From positions 13,375,558 through 13,439,557 of the forward strand of contig CM070576.1 of the NCBI GenBank assembly GCA_036346355.1: a DNA stretch of 64,000 bases, given 5' to 3'. Each line of letters starts with the position of its first letter. The first letter of the stretch is position 1. Of this stretch, positions 33,466 through 45,110 are shown in pieces. The position numbers and the translations under genes are program-made. Origin of the DNA: Rhipidocladum racemiflorum (lineage: Eukaryota > Streptophyta > Magnoliopsida > Poales > Poaceae). Below the pieces are notes generated by a model, which saw only the letters and a program-made list of their open reading frames with translations, searched no databases and was not told the origin of the DNA.

Positions 33466-33742
33466 TGTGGGGAACATAGAGGAATCTGGGCAAGGAACAG
33501 GAAAGAGAGTGGAAGAAGACTAGCAAGAATTGGGAATTTGCATTCTGTTTCTTCACCAAGCAAGTTCCACACGGCTGTTACTTATACTACTCAGCCTCGG
33601 ACGCTTACATGTGGACACCTTTTCCCCACACAAAGTCACACACTCAATACAGTTCTATGCTTAACTCTGAACCCACACACACACTGTGCCGACTCCTTCT
33701 CATCCTTGACGCTGAACACTGCTCACCGTCCGGCACGCTACA
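33466..33742 (-). repeat. 3' LTR of the gypsy element
   Basis: 277 bp, TGTGGGGAACATAGAGGAAT to CCGTCCGGCACGCTACA on the plus strand. It differs from the other LTR mainly by a roughly 15-bp indel near 33495 and a handful of substitutions. Confidence 0.92.
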
Positions 33743-33757
33743 TTCCCTCCCCCTTGA
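33743..33757 (-). other. Polypurine tract of the gypsy element
   Basis: On the minus strand TCAAGGGGGAGGGAA sits directly before the 3' LTR, the normal place for the plus-strand primer. Confidence 0.85.
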
Positions 33758-33789
33758 GTCACGGCTTGTCCCAAGCCGATGCGGAAGGA

Positions 33790-34685
33790 AATTGCCTTTG
33801 CATGGAAGCTTGGTTCTCCCAAGTCGCCAACAACGTCGGTAACCCTGACCACTTAATCAGAACCGAAGAAATAACATGGTCGCCCTATTTGACCTGTCGG
33901 CTCTTCAGAATTTCTGCAGGAATATGTTGGTCATCATCTTGAATACAGTGTATGGACTGTGCAGTATCCAACATCTGTGAAGGAGGAATGTGACGTTTGA
34001 GCTGAGAAACATGCACTACGGGATGAATCTTGCTACCCTCCGGTAAGGCCAACTTATATGCTACCTTGCCAATCTTTTGCACTATACGGTATGGTCCATA
34101 AAAACGAAGACACAGCTTCTGATTACTCCGTGTAGCGATAGAAGTCTGAACATATGGTTGTAACTTGAGATAAACTGTGTCACCCACTTCAAATGTCCTC
34201 TCTGACCTATGTTTGTCCGCTTGAGCTTTCATTTTGACACAAGCACACTCTAAATGCTGTTTCAGCAGGTTGTTCATCAGCTCCCTTTGTTGTAGCCAGT
34301 CTTGAACATCTGTAACGGCACTCACATGTCGATTTGAGATGCCGAAGTGTCGAGGTGGGTACCCATAGAGCACTTCAAAAGGTGTCTTGCCCACTACCAT
34401 TTGATAAGAGGTATTGTACCAATATTCAGCTAGAGACAACCACTCTGACCACCTTTTTGGACAAGCATGAACAAAGCATCTTAAGTATGTCTCAAGGCAT
34501 TGATTCAACCGCTCGGTTTGGCCAGCCATTTGAGGATGGTGTGCGGAGCTCATGTTTAACCTTGTATCAGATAACTTGAATAATTCCTACCAGAATGTAC
34601 TTGTGAATACCTTATCTCTGTCCAATATGATGGTCTGTGGCAGTCCATGTAGCTTGTATAAATGATCGCAAAAAAATTGAGCGAC
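33790..34685 (-). pseudogene. Gypsy integrase C-terminal half and chromodomain-like tail (broken)
   Basis: Contains the second catalytic aspartate region (LDRDKVFTS near 34620) and the glutamate region HPQMAGQTERLNQ (about 34530), then the conserved WYNTSYQ and LYGYPPRHF words and a C-terminal module ending SKIHPVVHVSQLKRHI. After a TAG near 33880, a frame continues with LIKWSGLPTLLATWE, which looks like a chromodomain-type end as in chromoviruses and related plant gypsy elements. An in-frame TAG also lies near 34610. Confidence 0.85.
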
Positions 34686-36176
34686 TTAGGGTGTTGTAAA
34701 TGGGTGAGTTAAGGGCAGGAAATGAGTATACTTCGAAAACTTGTCAATGACCACTAAGATGGTTGTGAACCTATGGGATAAGGGTAATCCTTCAATGAAG
34801 TCCATGCTAATCACACTCCAAGCCTGAGTCGGTACAGGTAGTGGTTGTAATAGTCCTGGCAATTTCACATGCTCCACTTTAGCTTGCCGGCAAATGCCAC
34901 ACTCCTTAACATACTGCTCAACTGTTGATTTCAACTTGGGCCATGCGAACAAAGCCCCCACCTTATGGTATGTTGCATGTATGCCAAAGTGACCACCTAT
35001 ACCACTGTTATGCAAAGCCTGTAAGATGTGTTGTTGAGCTAAAGCATTTTTGCCCACCCATATTCTACCTTTGAACCGAATGATCCCATCTTGCAATGTG
35101 TACCCCTTCTCATTGGAGCCAGTGAAGCTTAACTCTGCCAACAACTGTTTCGTCTCTTCATCGTCTTGATAGCCCGCAACCAAATTTTCAATCCACCTTG
35201 GAGTTCTTACTAAAATTGTGTGTATATTAGTTACACCTGGTTTCCGGGATAAGGCATCTACTGTAGCATTGTGTATTCCCTTCTTGTAATATATTTGATA
35301 TTGTAAACCCAACAATTTCATAAATGCCTTGTGCTGTATGTCAGTTGTCAGCTTTTGTTCTGTCAAATGCATTAGCGCCTTTTGATCTGTCCTAATGATG
35401 AACTCCTTGTGCTGCAAATACAAACGCCACTTTGTCATAGCCATCAAGATTGCTAAGCATTCCTTTTCATAAGTTGATAAGGCTTGATTCCAGGCACTCA
35501 ATGCTTTACTCAAGAATGCTATAGGGTGTCCTTCTTGCATCAGCACAGCACCAATACCCCCTTTACTTGCATCCGTTTCCAGGACAAATTGTTTGGCAAA
35601 ATTTGGCAGCGCCAATACCGGTGCGTGAACTAATGTGTTCTGCAGTGTGCAAAAGGTCTCTTCAGTGACCGATGTCCATTGAAATTGCACCCCTTTTTTC
35701 AGCAACGATGTGAGAGGTTTACAAATAACACCATAGCTTTGGATGAACTTCCTGTAATATCCTATTAAACCCAAAAACCCCCTTAATTCCTTCACATTTG
35801 TGGGCACCGGCCATTCTAACACTGCCTGAACCTTCACTTGATCGGTAGCTACACTATCTAATGTGATAATATGGCCCAAATACTCTAGTCGTTGTTGACC
35901 AAATGAATATTTCTCCTTTTTTACAAACAAACTGTGCTGTTCCAATATGTGAAACACTTGTTTGAGATGATCAACATGATCTGCCAGTGTGTGGCTGTAT
36001 ATTAAAATGTCATCAACGAACACCAAGACAAAACGACGAAGCAATGAGCCAAAAATCTGGTTCATGACACCCTGAAAAGTGGCTAGAGCGTTTGTTAATC
36101 CAAAGGGCATCACTAGAAATTCGCAATGTCCTTGATGAGTGAAAAATACTATTTTATATTCCTCACCCGCCGCCAC
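34686..36176 (-). pseudogene. Gypsy reverse transcriptase (part), RNase H and integrase N-terminal half
   Basis: A 496-codon open stretch. RT core with FVDDILIYS (active-site DD near 36011-36006); RNase H starting ETDASKGGIGAVL (about 35575) with YEKECLAI and HNATVDALSR; integrase zinc motif HFGIHATYHKV to CGICRQAK (about 35000-34890); first catalytic aspartate in SMDFIEGLP (about 34800). The stretch is preceded in the same frame by TGA at 36179-36177, where related proteins have arginine (CGA to TGA is a single transition). It ends at TAA. Confidence 0.92.
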
Positions 36177-36794
36177 TCATATCTGATGATATCCAAAGCA
36201 TAAGTCCAATTTTGTAAACCAACAAGACCCCTCCAATTCATCGAGCAACTCATCGATTATTGGTAGTGGGTGTTTTTTCTTAACAGTGATGGCATTAAGT
36301 CTGCGAAAATCAACACAGAAACACCAAGTCCCATCTTTCTTCTTGACCAGCAGGACCGGTGATGCGAAAGGACTCGTGCTCTGCTGAATCAATCCCTTCT
36401 CCAACATTTCTTTTACTTGTCTCTCTATTTCATCCTTCTGATGTGGAGAGTAGTGGTAAGCTCAAACATTTATAGGTTGTGCTCCCGAAATGAGTGGTAT
36501 GGAATGATCATAATTGCGTCTCGGAGTTAATTGGCTTGGCTCCCTGAATATACTAGCGAATTGTTGCACCACTTATGTTACTACCTGTGGAACCTGCTCT
36601 TCTGATTTTCCATGTGTTGTCTTCATTTCACTCTCCAGATTCTGCTGTAGTTGCACCAAATGTGTAACTGCTCCTCTCTTTAACAACCCTTTCAACTCCT
36701 TAGCATTTATACACCTACCCCTTGGTTGATCATCCAATATGCCTTGCAAACTGATTCTGCGACCATTATGTGTAAGTTTGATGCATTTGTTACC
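36177..36794 (-). pseudogene. Gypsy reverse transcriptase N-terminal part (broken)
   Basis: 36407-36177 encodes IIQSTSPFASPVLLVKKKDG-type sequence (as LIQQSTSPFASPVLLVKK), then CVDFRRLNAITVKKKHPLP, DELEGSCWFTKLDL and GYHQI, all conserved RT blocks. The link from 36794 to 36408 holds stops in every minus frame, so it has decayed. Confidence 0.88.
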
Positions 36795-38041
36795 CTAGTG
36801 CACCCACATTGGACTATGATCCTCTAGCCAATCTGCCCCCAAAATCATATCATGGCATCCCAAGGCCAACACTCTTATGTCCTGCTGAAAAGAGTGTCCC
36901 TGAATCCACCAAGCAAAGGATTGTGCTGTAGTATCACATATCATAGACCTTCCATCTGCAATGGTTAGCTGCACTGATGCTATGCTCTTTGTGGAGCACC
37001 CTAAGATTTTCACTAGCTTCTCACTGACAAAAGAATAAGTGCTTCCCAAATCGACTAATATGAGGATCTCTTGCTTGCCAATCATACCTTGTAATCTTAA
37101 TGTCCAACACTTAATCCGCATCCCATTACACTTGTTTGTCACAATAAGTAGTTCCTCACCGGACAACTTATCCTCATCACCTTCTTCTATCTCCGAATTG
37201 GCTTGAATTTGAAGAACCTCCATTAATTCCTCAATGATATGCAAAGGAACTTTATCTGGACACTTATGATTTCTTCCCCATTTTTCACCACATATAAAGC
37301 AGAGTTCGTTTGCCTTACGGAAATTTCTGAGTGCTTCTAGCTTGTCATCCCATCTACCATTTGTGTTCCTCCTCTGCTCATCCCACTGCTTATGCTCTTC
37401 CACAGCATCGCATAGATCACCCCAATCTTCAAACCGTCCCTTAACCTCAACAGTTTGCAACCACAAAGCTGCATTTCCCGTGAAATTCAGCGCAGCTACT
37501 CTGGTATGAAGCCCTGGATGTATACCCATAATTTCAAAATATGTTTCACACCTCTCCTTCCACAATCTGGGGTTTTCACCATCGAACTTGGAAACTCCAA
37601 CTTGGGCATAGCTTGCCGTAGTTGTCCCATACTTCCACTATTCTGCCCAACTCCAAACAACCTTCCCTCATCGCCACTCCGATTGATGATCTTCATCGTA
37701 TTAGGATAGTCTTGCTTACCCGTCACTGGCACCATTGGGGGTAGCATTGGAGAGGATCCCAGAATCCCCTTAGCTTCCTCCTTGGTCCTCTCCGGTGCTC
37801 GGTTTCTCCTTGTCGACGAAGATTCTCCACCCTGGGGAGATTCGGGTGCTGAAGCCATGGAACGACTCCCAGATATGGGATTTGAGATGTTAGGGCATGT
37901 CTCCAAAATCTCCACCCTCCCTTTCACAACTTCCACCGCCGATCGCATCTCTCCCACTTCCATCTTCACCCCCTGCATGTCATCCAGTATTTGCCTCAAG
38001 AGAGCATTCACTCCCTCCAGTTGATTCTCCACCGACGCCAT
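36795..38041 (-). pseudogene. Gypsy gag and protease region (frameshifted)
   Basis: Likely Gag start ATG at 38041-38039 (MASVENQLEG), with a heptad-like helix after it. A one-base deletion near 37590 breaks the conserved FPKFDG-type word; the frame resumes from 37565 with WKERCETYFEI and NAALWLQ. After DLCDAV the usual central Gag helices are absent, and the frame goes almost directly to the zinc knuckle CFICGEKWGRNHKC (37301-37260). The protease site reads LVDLGSTYSFVS (37055-37020): the catalytic triad DSG is DLG here. Confidence 0.85.
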
Positions 38042-38102
38042 TGCCGTGGTCACCTTGGCCTCCAGTTGAGACTGCTTCTTCTTGGGCGCCAGCACGAGAA
38101 CT

Positions 38103-38115
38103 GGCTCTGATACCA
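38103..38115 (-). other. Primer-binding site of the gypsy element
   Basis: Minus-strand TGGTATCAGAGCC, two bases after the 5' LTR. It matches the 3' end of initiator tRNA-Met as in most plant LTR elements. Confidence 0.92.
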
Positions 38116-38117
38116 GA

Positions 38118-38379
38118 TGTGAGGAAAATAGAGGAATCTGGGCGCGGAAGGAGACTAACAAGAATTGGGACTTTGCATTCTATTTCTTCACCAAGCAAGT
38201 TCCACACGGCTGTTACTTATACTACTCAGCCTCGGACGCTTACATGTGGACCCCTTTTCCCCACACAAAGTCACACACTCAGAATACAGTTCTATGCTTA
38301 ACTCTGAACCCACACACACACTGTGCCGACTCCTTCTCATCCTTGACGCTGAACACTGCTCACCGTCCGGCACGCTACA
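38118..38379 (-). repeat. 5' LTR of the gypsy element
   Basis: 262 bp, TGTGAGGAAAATAGAGGAAT to CCGTCCGGCACGCTACA on the plus strand. Partner of 33466-33742. Confidence 0.92.
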
Positions 38380-38384
38380 GTTAA

Positions 38385-39117
38385 GCACCGGTGCATACTC
38401 AAATATCGATGCTACAAAATTAGCACCTTGGAGTCGTTTCCCCAAGCCATTCTCTAATAATCCTGTAACGTTTTTATAAGTCTTCCTGTCGAGTCGAAAT
38501 ACTTGCTATAACTTCAGGCGTTGCGCTTCTTGGAAATAATTAAACATATTCTGTCAGGTCTTTCTTTACTCTTTATTTCCACAAATGTATTACCAACCAT
38601 ACTCTAATATTCCTACCGCTCAAGGTGACAGTCACCTACATTCCCGATTTATGTTTGGTGACCTTGTTACAACAGTAATCTTGGTGTTCCGTTTAGAACT
38701 TCAAACAAATAACATTTTGTTGATGTGAGAAATACGATTTACTGAAGATGAGAAGTTCACAATTGGCAGTGGAGTTTAAAGAATTTAATTTTTCAGTGCA
38801 AACTAACAGTGCATATATCTAGCGAACTTGCCAGAAAGTGCATTAAAGCTTGAAGACCGAGAGCGAACCCATACAAATGTAGAAATTCGCTTAAAAACAG
38901 AGCGCTAATGCTAAAGGAAAAGGGTTTGGCTAATTTGTAGTTAACCACATGCATCAAAACTCAATAGTTGACAACACGCGGGATACACTTGTGTTCATAT
39001 GCGTATAGTTAATCTGATAGCCCCTCATGCGACATGTGTTTCTTCCCCATCTTCCCGCTCTTGCTGTCGTCCCTCACGCACTTCAAAAATCGTCAGTTCC
39101 ATGTTTCAACAGGTTAA
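38385..39117. other. Intergenic DNA, no gene seen
   Basis: Continues the AT-rich spacer that the gypsy element interrupted at GTTAA. No domain, RNA gene or terminal repeat recognised. Confidence 0.5.
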
Positions 39118-40945
39118 ATGGAAAACTTTCAAACTCCATAATTGAAACTTTCGTTTAGGGAAATTTCAACCCGAATTTGGAAATTTTCAACCGGTGAAAT
39201 TTCAACACGAATTTTCGAATTCTGAATCGGGGAAATTTCAGCTCAAAAATCCAAAAACTTTCGATTTTAAGATCTTCAATTGAATCTTTTAATTTTGGGG
39301 ATACATCACCTTATTATTTGATCCCCTTTTTCAATTTAGTCACTGATGTTTAAACACAGTGCAGCATAGTCTCTTTGCATTTATGCTTTTTTTTAAAAAA
39401 AGAAAAAAGAAAAGAAAAGAAAGAAAGGCAGACTCTGCTTTAAAGAAGAAAAGAACAAACGAAAAGCTCAGAGTCAGTCAGGTTCGACACTACCTGCAAC
39501 TGCAAGCAAGGAACCATGCTTTGGAAAAAGCAAAGCAAGGTGGGGCGATGCCAAGAGCTTGTATCGCTGCTCGATCTTGCAGTACCTTCTGTTCCAGAGC
39601 TTCGCCACCGGCGATGACCTAGCGAAATCTTCATTCATTTTGAGCAAGACGATCAAGTGATATATCTGCGTCTGGGACTGGATTTCTTGGAGAGGAATTC
39701 TCCTCTCTTCAAGTTGATTTGCCTCGCGGCTCTAGAGGTACTACAATTGCATCATGTGCATAGAAATATATAAGCTTGTTCTGTCACAGATTTAAGCAGT
39801 GTCGGACCAGGAGTTAACAATCTCACCTTTCTAGGGAACGGAGAAACCTTAATCTGCAGCCGATGGGTTAGATATATTTGTTCAAGCAGTGTTTGCTTTG
39901 CTGCTGGTATTAGTATCCCGTGGAGTTGTTCAAAATGACTACTGAATCACCTCGGCACAACCTGGTTGGTACCTCTTCACCTTACTAACCTCACGATTTG
40001 CAAAGCAGAGTTTGCATCCGTTGTCTTAATCGACCTGCCGTTTGTCTGTTTCTAAACCCCAGCAAAGGAAAAAGTTACACTAGGCAATCACACGATTACA
40101 ATTTGCCGGCAGCGCTGCTGGGATGTGGCGTAGGCAGTAGCCGGGTCATATTTCAAACTTAAACCCAAGGCTCACCTACAAAGCAGACCTTAAAGAAGGG
40201 AATATAGCCTAGTGCTCGTAGGTATTGTCTAAATATATTAAACCAGCTGAGTTTCCCCTGTTAGGCTAGATACCACGGTAAAACTGCTTATACATTGCTT
40301 GCGTGAGTAGTTACCGTGATTTTAGATTGCTTGCGTGACGTAGAGAAAAAAAAGGGGCAGATACAGGGGATATGGTTTCTTCTTAGACGACTGGACTCTA
40401 AATTGCCTGACTTCCATAGATTGTGTAAGTGGTTGGAGCACCTCCAAATCTCCAATACATACTCTCTCTCAGTTTCACTATATTTTCCACAACCCACAAT
40501 GCATACAAACTGAGAAGGCACTAAATCTAGAAAAAGTTAACGAGATGATCACATGGACCTATTAAATGAAACAACCACAATCACTTATTAACCTCTTCCA
40601 AAACATGTAAGTAGAAGTAGAAATATTGTAATAACTACATTCTTTATTCCCTCGTGGACAACCATTTTGAAATAGATACTCTCGAGACTATGGACAAACA
40701 TAGGTAGTGCTGGTGTGGGTATCTGAAACGAAGCTACACCACCTCGAATGCATAGTACTTAATGTTGGATCTATAAAAATCTAAAGCAAAGCTATGATAC
40801 CTCTCTCCAATGCGGTTGGAAAGGATTTTCTCTGGATTGGATCTACATAAATTAGTTGAGTGTACATAGCTTTGTTAAACTACGGTAGCCTTATTTAAAG
40901 CTACCATCCATGCTGACATGATATTATGCTAAAGATGGGAAATCT
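39118..40945. repeat. Duplicated block, copy D
   Basis: 39137-40050 matches block A 2661-3560, including the run of GAAATTTCAAC words and TTTAAACACAGTGCA. 40080-40190 matches 17815-17960. 40560-40650 matches 20255-20328. 40755-40935 matches 19300-19430 plus 19949-19990. It lacks the inserts present in block B (tandem insert, MITE, hAT). It is the block copy upstream of gene copy 2. Its right edge at about 40940 abuts the copia fragment. Confidence 0.7.
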
Positions 40946-42885
40946 TCAGGATGACCCCTCGCATTAGTTGCATAGATGAATGGATGTTGTAGGCCGATGG
41001 TCTAAAGTTGATGAGTGTTGCTGCGTGTAGTACTGTGTGTCCCCAACAAGTGTTGGGCAAGTTGCAACTCAGCAAGAGCGCACAGCTATAAACTTGATTC
41101 TCTTTATCAATGCTTCGGCTAGTCCATTTTATGTATGGACATGCGGTACAGAGTGCTCAACTGCAATTCTGGTTGCTGTACAATAATCATCAAATGCCTT
41201 GGAAATAAATTCGTCGGCATTATCTATTTAAATGGACTTCACACGATGATCAGGAAAAGCATTCTTAATTCTGATTATCTGCGAGATCAACTTTGCAAAA
41301 GCATAGTTTCTTGTTGACAGCAAGCATACATGCGACCATTTCGAGGAAGCATCAATAAGCACCATAAAGTACTGAAACGGCTTTGATAAGGACTGAATCG
41401 GGCCACAAATATCCCCTGGATGCATTACAGGAATGCAGGGATTTCATTTTGTACTTTCATAACAGATGGTCTAGTTATTAATTTCCCAATAGCACATGCA
41501 TGGCACACAAAATCTTCATGATTCGGAAATTTTTTAATATTAATGACATGACCTTACGAGTTGTTCACTATATTTCTCATTATTGAATGACCAGGATGGC
41601 ATAATCTACAATGCCACAAAGAAAATAATTCAGAGCTTCTAAAGACAGTCTTCAAAAAAGTATACACTTCAGATGCATTGATTTTCGTGTAGTACAACCT
41701 AGATTCATATGAGGGACATTTTTCTAATACAATTTTTTCACATACCGCGTGCTTCATAATACACAAATATTCTTTGCCATTTTCTTCATTTGTATCTACG
41801 TGAAACCATTGGCGTGGATGTCTTTAAAACTCAAGAGAGTTCGAGTTGATTCAAGGTACTAGAGGGCTTCTTCAATTACCAAAGTAGTATCCATTGGTAA
41901 TATAATTGTGGCTCTTCTGAAGCCTATTATATAGGAATCACTGCCTGCGATTGTAGTAATCCTTCCAGCGTTCTTCGTGATCGACTGGAAGTATTTAGAC
42001 TCACTTAAGATGGTATTTGTTGTGCCACTATCAACAATACATATCTCATCCTTTTGGGCGCTACACAGTTTCTATACAAAAATATAATTTCAATCAGACA
42101 GTGACAAAATAATTCAAACATTGCTTGCAAAGATAGTATACTGGAATAAAGAATAAATTACAATTCCATTCATGAGAAATTTTTTTACTATTCTAGAGCT
42201 TACAATTCATTATTCAAAATTCGCTAACAACCATACGGCTTAATAGGTGGCTTCTCTTTGCCATTCTATTTTTCCTGGGCATTGGACTTTCCCTTGGCCG
42301 GATTATTCTCTTTTCCACCCTTCTTGCCCTTCTTTATTTGAGTGGGCTTTTTTTATCTTGTAGCTATTGGCATTGACTTATATGCCAATGCCTCTTCTAG
42401 GAGGCTGTGAGACGAAGTTCTTGCGAAAAACATTATCTTATAACTCCGCAACTTGCATAATATCAATTAGTTCACAACACTCATTGTATGTGTCCTGACG
42501 ATAGTGTCGAGCACTCTGGATAGCACTAGGGTGAATGGTGGAGAGAGTTTTCTCAATATTCTCCTCATTAGTGATATTCTTGCTACATAGAGAGATTGAT
42601 ACAATTCGAAGTCTACTCAGCCACTGTTCTATAGTCCGCAAATCTCAGACGAACCCAATCCTACTATGCTTGGGGCAAGATGGTGTACTTGAGCTTCTCG
42701 AACCGCTTCTGAAGTGCAGTCCATAGCTCAAGTGCACTCCCCTCAACTATATGTTCATTCTTTAATGTGGCTGAGAGGTGATGCCTAAGGAAGTGCAACG
42801 TTTGATCATTTTGCTCAACAATAGGTTGCTCGTCCTTCGAAGACCCTAACCATTATGTAATCATTAACAAAAGTAACCAACTCAC
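40946..42885 (-). pseudogene. Ty1/copia fragment, left part: Gag end, protease, integrase start
   Basis: Minus-strand order as in Ty1/copia: Gag end (42641-42438, QWLSRLRIVSISL, with a Lys/Gly-rich tail near 42330); protease with IVDSGTTNTILSESKYFQS (catalytic Asp at 42032-42030); GAG-pre-integrase word LWHCRLCHPGHSIMRNI (about 41610); integrase core GDICGPIQSLSKPFQYFMVL (about 41420-41360) with the first catalytic Asp. Broken by several stops and frameshifts. Reverse transcriptase and RNase H are absent, so the element is truncated near 40950-41200. The Gag side is split by the LINE at 42900-44524. Confidence 0.85.
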
Positions 42886-42899
42886 TTTATTGTCCTACT
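42886..42899. repeat. LINE target-site duplication, left copy
   Basis: TTTATTGTCCTACT, identical to 44525-44538. Confidence 0.9.
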
Positions 42900-44524
42900 T
42901 TTTTTAGATCAAGAGGACATCAAAACTGATGCCCCAGTTTTCCATTAAGAAAAAACTAAGACCGAACCAGAGGTTGGCACCACCCTAAAGTAAAACATCC
43001 AGTCCAGGGACAGCATCCCAACACATAAAAAAAACCCTCAACAGCTTTCATCAGAACTAAAGACTCACCAGGACATCGAAAAGCAAAATATTACATAGTA
43101 CCAAAAACAAACCCACGAACAAAACTCATTTGACGCTAACAGACAGGAAACTTCATCAACCATGAAGCCGACCCAGGTAATCAGACAAAGATAGCAATTC
43201 TTCCGGAATTGGAGCTCCAGCAGATTCATCCACAGTAGTAGCTTTGTCAGTTAACTTGCCCCAATCATTAGCATCAGCGGGGATTGAAGTCTGAAAACCA
43301 GAACCTCGTAGAACTGCTTTGTTTTTGTCAGCATATCCTCTTTTAACATTGGACTCCAATCTCTTATAGAAACAAGCACCGGTCTCCAAACTGCTTTCAC
43401 ATTTGTCCAAGTCTGAAACCGAAAAATCATATGATTTCTATACCTCCAAATACTCCATAATGCAGCAGCGCATACCGTATTTAAAGCGGCATTCTTCTTA
43501 TTACTAATCCAAAACCGAGCCATAGATTCAAAGTTGTGACCAATATTGAGATAAAAAAGTCCCCCACTATCTCCCAAATACTTTTAGCCACAACACAATA
43601 AAAAAAATGTGGGCAGTAGACTCAATCTCATCACAAAAGCTGCAAGAAATACCTTTGTCAATCCCTCTTTTCAGAAGATTATCTCTAGTCATAAGTTTAT
43701 TATTAGACAAAAGCCAAAGGAAAAGTTGGATTTTAGGAGGAACAAAAAGATCCCACACAGCTGGAATAAAAACAGGGACCACCCCCCTAAAGTTGATAAT
43801 CGCATACAAGGATTTAATCGAATAAATTCCACTACTCTCATATTGCCAAATTAGAGCATCTTCATCTACCACAAATTTTATGCTTTTCGCAACCTCCATC
43901 AATTCAAACCATCTTATCATCAAATTTTTAGGGAAAGTTCTCCTAAAAGAATATTTACAATTAATCCCATCCCAAATATCAGCAATAGCAGAACCTTTCT
44001 CATTGACTAAGCTATAAAGATCCCAAAACTAAATAGCCAAACAAGACGAGCCAAACCAAACAACCTCCCAAAATCTAATCTTTCTCCCATTCCCAACATC
44101 CTTCCAAATCCTAGTCTCTTTATTACAAAATCTTCTAATCCAAGAAGCTAACAAGCACATATTAAGATCTCTAAGGTTGGGTAAACCAAGACCACCATAC
44201 TTCTTATCCATGCAAACTAGATTCCAGTTAGCTAAATGAAGCTTATTATGCCCTTGAAAATTGTTCCACAAACAATTGGCCATGTGTGAGTTAATAAGAT
44301 CAAGGGCCCATTTAGGGAATTTTAAAAAGGATAAAAGATAAAGCGGAATACTAGCCAAACAAGACTTTATGAGAATTAACCGACCACTGTAAGAAAGTAG
44401 TTTGCCCCTCCAACCTGCAATCCTTTCCAACATCTTATCCACAAGCGGCTGAAAATGCTCCCTTTTAAATTTATCAAGCAATCATAACAAGTGGTCAGAA
44501 TAGTGTGGGATCTAAAAAAAAAAT
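42900..44524 (-). mobile_element. 5'-truncated L1-type LINE in the copia fragment
   Basis: A perfect 14-bp direct repeat TTTATTGTCCTACT flanks it. The 3' end (left) has a short A tract on the minus strand (42900-42905). Coding remnants on the minus strand: 44481-44029, the end of the reverse transcriptase region (KREHFQPLVDKMLERIAGW, LSYSGRLILIKSCLASIPLY, KYGGLGLPNLRDLN); 43923-43567, the zinc-binding reverse transcriptase domain typical of plant LINEs (PPKIQLFLWLLSNNKLMTRD, CSFCDEIESTAHIFF); then 43577-43156, a degenerate tail. Stops and frameshifts separate these. The 5' junction (right) contains short non-LINE filler sequence (44473-44513) and an A run. Confidence 0.9.
44473..44524. other. 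Filler DNA at the 5' junction of the LINE
   Basis: 44473-44488 (ATCAAGCAATCATAAC) is identical to 44723-44738 in the flanking DNA, same orientation. 44491-44513 is a perfect 23-bp inverted copy of 45812-45834, which lies in an LTR fragment 1.3 kb away. Ten A residues (44514-44523) follow, then the target duplication. Such patchwork is what template switching during reverse transcription or end-joining would leave (inference). Confidence 0.8.
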
Positions 44525-44538
44525 TTTATTGTCCTACT
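44525..44538. repeat. LINE target-site duplication, right copy
   Basis: TTTATTGTCCTACT, identical to 42886-42899. Confidence 0.9.
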
Positions 44539-45110
44539 GTGCAGTTGACTTTTAACCGTGAGAAACGAGACAATGGGTAGAAGACACCAAGCCCAAGGTA
44601 ATACCACCTCTGAGCAAAACCATTAACCACTGGTCAAAACATACAATAATAGTAATAATAATATGCACAAACCTAACCTAACTAACCCCTCTTCACCAGA
44701 AAACCTATCCACTATCTTGGTGATCAAGCAATCATAACTTTTAGTTCTGGAACTCAAACATAGCAAACCATATGAGTTCTGAAATCTACACGAAATTTCT
44801 CACATAATTATTATTATGCAAATTTTCCAATTAATCCATGAAATCCGTCATTTTCCCATGAAGGTTAGTTGTTTAGCTTACTGGACATCACAATTCGTAG
44901 TTTTGTAACTATTTTTCGACGGCATGAAAAATAGCAAACCATAGCCGGTGTTGCTAATTTGAGGGTTCCTCACCATGCCCTTTCATTACGACATGTGGTG
45001 CCATCTCCTCTCTCCCACTTCCTTTCTATTTCAAATGCTCTGTCCTCGTGAAACTTGGAAGCATCCCCTTTTCAAATTCCACCCCACACCCAAAAAAGGT
45101 TTTTTAATAG
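44539..45110 (-). mobile_element. Copia fragment, right remainder, and unassigned DNA
   Basis: Continues directly from 42885 once the LINE and one duplication are removed, so at least the first 100-200 bp are the Gag-side remainder of the copia fragment. No conserved protein word is readable. 44900-45110 is unassigned. Confidence 0.4.

Larger units (their letters stand above)
33466..38379 (-). mobile_element. Complete but decayed Ty3/gypsy LTR retrotransposon (4914 bp)
   Basis: The two LTRs are direct repeats that begin TGT and end ACA. GTTAA duplicates exactly outside them (33461-33465 and 38380-38384). Reading on the minus strand the order is LTR, tRNA-iMet primer site, gag, protease, reverse transcriptase, RNase H, integrase, chromodomain-like tail, polypurine tract, LTR, which is the Ty3/gypsy order. 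The polyprotein is broken by at least one frameshift (about 37590) and stops at 36179-36177, about 34690, about 34610 and about 33880. Much of the middle of Gag is also missing. It can therefore no longer encode its own proteins. Confidence 0.93.

Noticed and set aside
43607..43854. Plus-strand frames across the LINE
   Set aside because: They are the complement of the LINE coding remnants, which carry the recognisable domains on the minus strand.
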